A stretch of DNA of 11,970 nucleotides, from assembly GCA_003158415.1 (NCBI GenBank), contig PMJA01000086.1, forward strand, positions 1 to 11,970, read 5' to 3'. The notes beneath the pieces were generated by a model that had not been told where the DNA came from, made no database searches, and worked only from the letters and a program-made list of their open reading frames with translations. Of this stretch, positions 7,601 to 11,970 are shown piece by piece. The position numbers were made by a program, and so were the translations under genes. Each line of letters begins with the position of its first letter. Positions within the stretch are counted from its first letter, which is position 1. The stretch is from Methylobacter sp. (GTDB taxonomy: Bacteria > Pseudomonadota > Gammaproteobacteria > Methylococcales > Methylomonadaceae).

Positions 7601-10600
7601 TTACCCGATGAAGTAAGCAACCGTACAATCGATGTTCCATTGGCCGGAACCAAAAATGCTACCCTACCGAGAACCAAGAAAACATTAAAGATGCAAATGG
7701 CGGTAAGCGATTATCGCCAAGGTAAGTGGGCACCTAAAAAAGTATCGATAGACTTCGACAAAAGCGATACCTACGATGTTGAGATTGTCAGAAAACACTA
7801 CGTATTTGTACCAGTTGATCGAAGCGATATAGACGGTCGGTTCGGTATTCAATACCTTGGTAGCAGCCTTGGAAGTGACGGGCAACAACAAGCGTTGATG
7901 ATTGGGGCTTTTGAAATATCGGGTTGCAAGGGTGTTCCAGTATTGAACCCCGAACTGAGTGGTTATGTCCAGCCCACTATTCGTCCGGAACCGGCCTCGA
8001 CAGGTGACTTACCCTCGTTTTCAAAGTGGGAAGAGCTCGGCAAGGTAGACGAATTCGGAAATTCTGAATCGCGTCAGGACGATCCTGAAAATGATTTCAC
8101 CTTGGAAAACTTCATCCCATATTCGTCCGATAATCTCAATTCCACTCAGGTACTAATTCAGACCCCTTGGTTCTTCAAGATGACCTCTCCTTGGCATCCA
8201 TCGTATTTTGATCGGCTTTTGATTGACCTTCCATTGGGCATTGGGGGACAATTTGCAGAGATTAGGCGTAGTCGATGGACGCCAACAGGCAGTTGGCTGC
8301 CATTCTTCTACAACGATAAAAAAAGGACATTTTTTGTCTTACCCTCGCTTCTAGGTAAGGGCGATGAAGGTCGGCTGGCCAATGTCGGTGGGGGCGTTAG
8401 ATATTACTATCCAGATATCAAAAAATGGTTTCGCCAAATGGAAGACTTCTTTGAAGGGCAGATTCAAACCTGGCTGACGGGTATTGATCTCTCCATTTTG
8501 AATGCGGTTCAACGAACCCAGTTGGAGCAGTCCCTTTGGCTAGCATTCCCTGAAGAAAACGCATACCCCTATACTGATGAACAGATAAAAAGCCTACTGA
8601 ATCGGTGGTTCATGCGCTATATCCACTATTTTCTGGGGGAATGGTCGCTTTATCTATTCCAATCAAGGCAGTTCCACTTCAAGAACTACTATCATCCTTT
8701 TGTTTGTGACTTCGCCAAATTGGTTTATAACCCCTTGAAGGCCATACCCGCGCTAATGAGCCGGGAAACGCAACTCAAGAATACTGGGTTCAGCTTTGAA
8801 CAGAGTTATCAGCCTACAGATGCTGTGGTCAAGTTACCCCCCCAATATCCTTCACTGCCGGATTGTTTTCCGAGAGAACTTGTTGATTTTACGCCCGATG
8901 GTGCGTATTCCTCCTACAACTGGGAACTGTTTTTCCATGCGCCATTGCTGATTGCCAATTCGTTAAGCAGAAATCAACGTTTTGAAGAAGCACGAGATTG
9001 GTATCACTTTATCTTCAATCCCATCGGTGTAGATAGCGCCACGCCAGGGGGCTCTGCGATGAGCAAGTACTGGATCACCAAACCATTCTTTGAAACTACC
9101 GACCCGCAGTACATTCAGCAGCGCATCGACAATATCATGCGCATGTTAGCAGGAGATACCAGCGTAACCGGTTACTCGGGGCAGGCGAAAAAAGACCTTG
9201 AAGACCAGGTGCTCGACTGGCGTACCAACCCCTTCGAACCGCACCGTATTGCCAATTACCGTACTGTCGCCTATCAGAAAACCGTAGTGATGAAATATCT
9301 CGATAATCTCATCACCTGGGGTGACAACCTGTTCCGCCAGGACAGTATGGAGAACATCAATGAGGCAACACAGTTGTATATCATGGCGGCTGAGATTCTT
9401 GGCCCTCGTCCGAAGAAAATCCCCCCACAGGCAAAGCCGCCTTTAGAGAGTTTCAACGAATTGGAAGAGCAATTCGATAAATTCTCTAACGCCTTGGTGG
9501 AAGTGGAAAACCTCGTGCCTCAACTTTCTGGCAATGGGCAAGTTAGTTCTGATCAGGCACCTTTGCCAATGCTCTATTTCTGCATTCCGCAAAATGACAA
9601 GCTCTTGGGATATTGGGATACGGTTGCCGACCGACTCTACAAAATTCGCAATTGCATGAATATTGAGGGAGTCGTTAGACAATTGGCACTATTTGAGCCG
9701 CCGATCGACCCCGGTGCATTGGTCAAAGCTGTAGCTGGCGGCGTCGATATTGGTGCTGCCCTTGCCGACTTGAATGCCCCTTTGCCGATTTATCGTTTCA
9801 ATATGTTGCTGCAAAAAGCTAACGAAGTTTGCAACGACGTAAAGGCGCTCGGTGGTGCATTGCTTGTCGCGCTGGAGAAGAAGGATGCTGAAGCAATAGG
9901 GCTGCTGCGACAAAATCAGGAAATCCGACTTCTGGACGCGATGAAAGTCGTAAGAGAGAAACAAATCGAGGAGGCAATGGAGAGTTTGGAGGTAGTAACG
10001 CGTTCCAAAGCAACTGTAGAAGAAAGAAGAAACTATTATCGAGATATTGAGCAGGTCAACACTTGGGAAATAGCATCCATGACTACACATGGACTGGGAA
10101 TTGTCTCGGAAATAATTGCTACAGCGATAAACGTGATTGCAGCAGTTGGGCACGCATTGCCCGATGTTAACATTGGTATTACTGGTATTGGTGGGACGCC
10201 AGTTGCAACAGGAACAATTGGGGGGCAACAAGTAGGTGGTGCCGCCGCCCAACTATCTGCCTTTTTTAGTGGGGCCGGTGGGGTGTTGCATGCTGGAGCA
10301 AATCTCATGGCAACTCAAGCGAGTAATGAGCGCCGCTGGAATGACTGGAAACTTCAAGAGCAGCTCGCCGACAAGGAGCTGTTGCAAATGGATAAGCAAA
10401 TTGCCAGTGCCGATCTACGCATTGCTATTGCAGAAAAGGAACTTGAAAACCACATTATCCAGATCGAAAACGCCAAGTCGACAGATGAGTTCATGCGTTC
10501 CAAGTACACCAACCAGGAACTGTACCAATGGCAAGTGGGACAGGTTTCCGGCGTGTATTTCCAAAGCTACAAACTCGCCTACGATTTAGCAAAACGGGCA

Positions 10601-11833
10601 GAACGCTGTTTCCGTTTCGAGTTGGGCTTACAGGACAGCAGCTACATCCAATTCGGCTATTGGGATAGTCTGAAGAAGGGGCTGCTATCCGGCGAAAAGC
10701 TCCAGTACGATTTGCGTCGATTGGAGGCCGCTTATCTGGAACAGAACCGCAGGGAATTCGAACTGACCAAGCACGTCTCGCTCCTTATGCTTGATCCGTT
10801 GGCATTGGTGAAGCTACGGGAAACGGGGCGCTGTTTTATCAACATACCCGAGGAAATGTTCGACCTCGATTTCCCTGGGCATTACTTCCGCCGCATCAAG
10901 TCGGTGAGCATTACACTGCCTTGCGTAGTTGGGCCGTACACGACGATTTCCTGCACCTTGCGCTTGCTTAAAAACAGCATACGCATCAACCCTGCACTTG
11001 GCGAAAACGGTTATTCCAGGAATGCTGATCAAGGTATACCTGCCGATGATGATCGTTTTGTCGAGAATAATATCCCTGTAAAAGCCATTGCTGCCAGCAA
11101 TGCCCAGAACGACAGTGGCATCTTTGAATTGAGTTTTCGCGACGAACGTTATCTACCCTTTGAAGGAGCGGGCACCATCAGTCAATGGTCGTTAGAGTTG
11201 TTTAGCGACCTCCCTTCGAACAATCCCGACTTTGGTAGGGCATTGCGTCAATTTGATTACGACACTATTTCCGATGCTATTCTTCATATCAAGTACACAG
11301 CCAGGGAAGATGCAGGTCGATTCAAAAACAGTGCAGTCACTCATTTGCGGGAATATTTTAATCAAGATGGAGCAATACCTTCTTTACGATTGCTTAACTT
11401 GCGACAAGAGTTCCCAACCCAGTGGCAACGGTTCTTAACTCCTTCTAATCCGGCTAATGGAAACATTTTTGAATTGGAAGTAGTGCCTAATCTATTTCGC
11501 ATCCTGGATCAGGACAAGATACTTAAGATCAACACGATTTGGTTACTGGCAAGATGCGCGGATGCCGGAAGCTACAAGGTTGTCATGACTCCGCCCTTGC
11601 CTGAACCGCCACCACCCGGATCGAACACAATAACATTAGCCAAGATTGACAAATTTGGTGGCCTGCATGTCAATGGCGAGAAAGGAACAGATGTGTCAGG
11701 ACAAGGGGTTCAAGTCGTGCCCAAAGCCCCTCCTATCAAATGGCAATTGAAAATGACACGTCCTGGTGGTGGGGATTTGCAAAAAGATGAGGTGAAGGAT
11801 TTTCTGATTGTACTAGGGTATGAATGGGAATAA
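1631..11833 (+). CDS. Giant TcA-like toxin subunit (Tc/ABC insecticidal toxin complex A, neuraminidase-like domain protein)
   Basis: One intact frame of 3400 residues; the start is fixed by AAGGAG at 7-base spacing. TcA proteins form pentameric pre-pores that bind host cells and inject a toxin carried by TcB-TcC. Domains seen: peptidoglycan-binding-like helices at about 5-95 (FQKDHQL, TGSVDEPTAAAINRLL); transthyretin/carboxypeptidase-regulatory-like beta domain at about 104-199; helical shell starting with FLNGETG at 238; CxCxxC at 668-673 followed by SPAAYFADLL at 678, the VRP1/SpvA-type motif; two-copy repeat at 1330-1390 and 1415-1468; ABC-toxin-N at about 1758-1845 (DVEMSSCQLTSR); neuraminidase-like region from about 1850 (ENWIEPEL at 1868, LFWPVF near 1988); FFHAPLLIAN at 2434; YLDNLITWGDNLFRQD from 2556; coiled coils on both sides of a hydrophobic Gly-rich pore hairpin at about 2817-2893; TcB-binding-like domain at about 3068-3226 (MFDLDFPGHYFRRIKSV, ISDAILHIKYTARE); extra tail with a proline linker at 3321-3331. 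No signal peptide is seen. It is longer than TcdA (about 2500 residues), mainly at the N-terminus. No TcB or TcC gene adjoins it. Family assignment is firm; target host and cargo are unknown. Confidence 0.93.
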   Translation: MNKIIFPLNIQMQGATVGDLQAALQLFLDRSLILPNDEAARKELSTVLQRENARQSYLDVTGKLVSLFQKDHQLHPTGSVDEPTAAAINRLLNELNGQKDTPKFVVKGTVRFFDDFPAAGIMVSAFDRDLRSEQALGQSTTDRQGFYQIQYSARQFSKAEKGNADLVIKVLGADGSVLAASTVLFNALIVAEVNVSIPIEVAQPPTLFERVGQALEPLLEGLKVEELEEDKEHQDITFLNGETGFDKTTLARFVLAHRLVQQGIQAEFWFVFLGGSFYQFSENQSLTEQLAVVLDNLTSLDAAALRKAFVRGFNQKEIAEAFREKVTGWIEEFLKLLASRSVSGGDKPTFVKLALEDANITDVKKQETFARLFNEHRAITPELLDALEKDTSFKPEEIADLRTSFQLSDLTRGDFSVVGTIKKAFDVRQPEQIRTLAKRSEAEWVKLVQDGHAADNITLPFDVQAIAGEESPPQAEIYGKTLERSFREAFPTTAFAGGLGRALQNGGSQGLRQPEVLGRFLDLHPNFEILNTPIDAFVNNGVHPEFREQAQDESFRLELKAVQRVFKLSPNFAATDVLLADNLHSSQQIYRLGQSEFVRRYENLPGFTTESAQLAWNRAADTHAAVLTVVADLKSLESEALPLALQNNNQALSNFPNWNNLFKAGDICECESCRSILSPAAYFADLLMFLKDRKAKNPAHSTKDILFTRRSDLGFLELNCENALTPLPYIDVVCEVLEDAVDAKGENDLELPGFTVIPAGDAAAKAAVSAAFVGQKISLGDNFSLSQINSADPDRWIAHGDEITYLLKKKLPSLNFFAEILRNTKASADELRSYPQYVNPKAYEKLRAAKYPLSLPFDLFAEEVRAAFQKTNLQRWNLMSTLRGNTAPNNPTDGEIAAEYFNISADSTAIFDEKRLILVADTTIPGQQTIWGETGVTWLDLVGNVKSFLQKTNLEYNELLALLDLKFINPASDIAIHHLDPSCDTDKKIIQVLDETKLDRIHRFLRLWRKLKDWKMWELDLVLRNFAIGNGALDESFLIKLFYFSQLKNRLGGKVTVEQVCALFSNLNMETRFTKLYEKREDGLYQTLFLNKRHINPLDPAFQLDTGTGDLPTGETLSNPKHLPVVIAALGIMEADLILFKGLTKASDGTAYITDDLNLSNLSFLWRYSWLSKLLQFKANEWKTILKLFQQDILSFADPKAAWEFLANLDQIKAAGFSTDELNWLLVADRSAKTATKEIDAIRFLSTLRKDLQAIKTEFDPAKYSFLTVTPPSDIDSLGTLLISLLQQLNRDETAAQFFVATLRDEVTQEKLVAGLPLNFNFPIAIQNTIRIRYNTKTSTLRFTGLMTASEQSTLLTDASLASVTGIAAYQEAINGFFASPRLALKFFEPVFTTPLANLPPAVDFKSLADAALVLKISYDAEQRLLRIAGIMSTDEKSALYALSVDADYRNAVNSLFTQPSIGVFPPEKVWLLESDLKLPLRDLVTPANDHLAVNLVTAATKALTYLTKTQSENTVVQQSSAQLGLTEAITNRLLTQYALLPDTLMKHLTGSFVATTGVVDYATLKTTFDTWFWASRVATIINKWKITLAELDSISRLTSAAKLLDFLTLPLDATGAVASIDRFIRTSRLLRLRDTLPETEITLLEVLDKLDAGVYLTATDFASDVEHLNEAWPATDVHALTASLDLAYPPDYLLSENWERLRQAFYFLGNLNAGTDTTKVFAASAMTVTHAKAIKELLRSKFGSETWLSLSAEIQDVLREHKRDALSVYLLSQPQPIDAPSGNWENTNDLYAYYLLDVEMSSCQLTSRLVQGSGSVQLFVQRCFMGLEPNVVVNANGATGDSAWNWWKWMRKYQISVANKQVWLWPENWIEPELKKDRSPFFKDLENELLQNEINQYTVETAFSNYLEKLDGVAQLEIAGFYQEDDGDNAIIHVFGRTKGAEPHLYYYRRYDYRQWSPWEKVDLDIQGDYLIPAVVNKRVFLFWPVFTELPDEVSNRTIDVPLAGTKNATLPRTKKTLKMQMAVSDYRQGKWAPKKVSIDFDKSDTYDVEIVRKHYVFVPVDRSDIDGRFGIQYLGSSLGSDGQQQALMIGAFEISGCKGVPVLNPELSGYVQPTIRPEPASTGDLPSFSKWEELGKVDEFGNSESRQDDPENDFTLENFIPYSSDNLNSTQVLIQTPWFFKMTSPWHPSYFDRLLIDLPLGIGGQFAEIRRSRWTPTGSWLPFFYNDKKRTFFVLPSLLGKGDEGRLANVGGGVRYYYPDIKKWFRQMEDFFEGQIQTWLTGIDLSILNAVQRTQLEQSLWLAFPEENAYPYTDEQIKSLLNRWFMRYIHYFLGEWSLYLFQSRQFHFKNYYHPFVCDFAKLVYNPLKAIPALMSRETQLKNTGFSFEQSYQPTDAVVKLPPQYPSLPDCFPRELVDFTPDGAYSSYNWELFFHAPLLIANSLSRNQRFEEARDWYHFIFNPIGVDSATPGGSAMSKYWITKPFFETTDPQYIQQRIDNIMRMLAGDTSVTGYSGQAKKDLEDQVLDWRTNPFEPHRIANYRTVAYQKTVVMKYLDNLITWGDNLFRQDSMENINEATQLYIMAAEILGPRPKKIPPQAKPPLESFNELEEQFDKFSNALVEVENLVPQLSGNGQVSSDQAPLPMLYFCIPQNDKLLGYWDTVADRLYKIRNCMNIEGVVRQLALFEPPIDPGALVKAVAGGVDIGAALADLNAPLPIYRFNMLLQKANEVCNDVKALGGALLVALEKKDAEAIGLLRQNQEIRLLDAMKVVREKQIEEAMESLEVVTRSKATVEERRNYYRDIEQVNTWEIASMTTHGLGIVSEIIATAINVIAAVGHALPDVNIGITGIGGTPVATGTIGGQQVGGAAAQLSAFFSGAGGVLHAGANLMATQASNERRWNDWKLQEQLADKELLQMDKQIASADLRIAIAEKELENHIIQIENAKSTDEFMRSKYTNQELYQWQVGQVSGVYFQSYKLAYDLAKRAERCFRFELGLQDSSYIQFGYWDSLKKGLLSGEKLQYDLRRLEAAYLEQNRREFELTKHVSLLMLDPLALVKLRETGRCFINIPEEMFDLDFPGHYFRRIKSVSITLPCVVGPYTTISCTLRLLKNSIRINPALGENGYSRNADQGIPADDDRFVENNIPVKAIAASNAQNDSGIFELSFRDERYLPFEGAGTISQWSLELFSDLPSNNPDFGRALRQFDYDTISDAILHIKYTAREDAGRFKNSAVTHLREYFNQDGAIPSLRLLNLRQEFPTQWQRFLTPSNPANGNIFELEVVPNLFRILDQDKILKINTIWLLARCADAGSYKVVMTPPLPEPPPPGSNTITLAKIDKFGGLHVNGEKGTDVSGQGVQVVPKAPPIKWQLKMTRPGGGDLQKDEVKDFLIVLGYEWE
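5618..6034 (+). repeat. Diverged two-copy internal repeat in the TcA-like protein
   Basis: Residues 1330-1390 (codons 5618-5800) and 1415-1468 (codons 5873-6034) align as two copies of a roughly 55-60 residue unit. Shared pattern: alternating hydrophobics, then Tyr-Asn/Asp, Leu-Arg, Gly-Leu/Ile-Met-Thr/Ser, an acidic-basic stretch and Leu. An A/D-x-Tyr-x-x-Ala-Ile/Val-Asn-x-x-Phe helix and a Pro follow. The order suggests a small beta hairpin followed by two helices. The repeat is visible in protein but not obvious in DNA, so the duplication is old. It lies in the large insertion between the VRP1-like and ABC-toxin-N regions. Confidence 0.7.
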
Positions 11834-11897
11834 TGTTTGGTCTAAATCATACATGCACAAACAATTTGGTGAATTCAGAAAAAAGCTAGAGGCTGAT

Positions 11898-11940
11898 AAG
11901 AAGTCGGATCGGTTCAATCTTAACCGATCGTCTTCTTTTG
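11898..11940 (+). terminator. Probable rho-independent terminator after the TcA-like gene
   Basis: AAGAAG plus GATCGGTT (11898-11903, 11907-11914) pairs with AACCGATC plus CTTCTT (11922-11929, 11932-11937) around the loop CAATCTT. A small internal mismatch interrupts the stem. The 3' side ends in a short T-rich tract (CTTCTTTT) rather than a long U run, so efficiency is uncertain. It begins about 65 bases after the TAA at 11831-11833. The rest of the 137-base tail shows no gene start. Confidence 0.6.
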
Positions 11941-11970
11941 AAAAAACGTAACTATTCAGCGTAATTTACC

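Noticed and set aside
9689..10252. Minus-strand open frame of 187 residues opposite the toxin pore region
   Set aside because: It is antisense to well-supported conserved coding sequence, is rich in Cys and Ser in a shadow-frame manner, and has no recognisable family.
11941..11970. Possible start of another IS end or a downstream gene
   Set aside because: Comparison with the IS630 inverted repeat gave no convincing match, and too few bases remain to support a gene.
1..11970. CRISPR arrays, tRNA or rRNA genes
   Set aside because: No regularly spaced direct repeats, tRNA cloverleaf signatures or rRNA-like sequence were seen.

Overview
The window is an accessory region of a bacterial chromosome or plasmid, read almost entirely from the + strand. 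The base composition is mid-range by eye. The IS630-type element, the REP-associated tyrosine transposase (RAYT) remnant and the TcA-type giant protein are all types I associate with environmental gammaproteobacteria. Nothing here fixes the genus, and the taxonomic guess is weak.

Left part (1-1528): a complete IS630-family insertion sequence occupies 2-1114 when its TA target duplication is counted. It has 28-bp terminal inverted repeats that match at 23 positions. Its transposase is split between two reading frames at a run of eight A residues. The element sits inside a gene for a RAYT (HUH Y1 family). The distal part of that gene follows directly on the right (1113-1528). The proximal part should lie just left of base 1.

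Middle (1529-1630): a 102-base gap holds a good sigma70-type promoter, a small hairpin and a strong Shine-Dalgarno site.

Right part (1631-11833): one uninterrupted 3400-residue reading frame encodes a TcA-like subunit of the insecticidal/ABC toxin (Tc) family. In order it has a peptidoglycan-binding-like N-terminus, a transthyretin/carboxypeptidase-regulatory-like beta domain, a helical shell with a Cys cluster and VRP1-type motif, an internal two-copy repeat, the ABC-toxin-N and neuraminidase-like regions, a coiled-coil pore-forming region with a hydrophobic Gly-rich hairpin, a TcB-binding-like domain, and an extra C-terminal tail after a proline linker. A hairpin terminator follows about 65 bases after the stop codon. 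No TcB or TcC gene is seen, so within this window the TcA gene looks like a single-gene transcription unit.

The toxin gene and the mobile elements have no evident functional link. The transposon debris directly upstream is consistent with a mobile or frequently rearranged locus.
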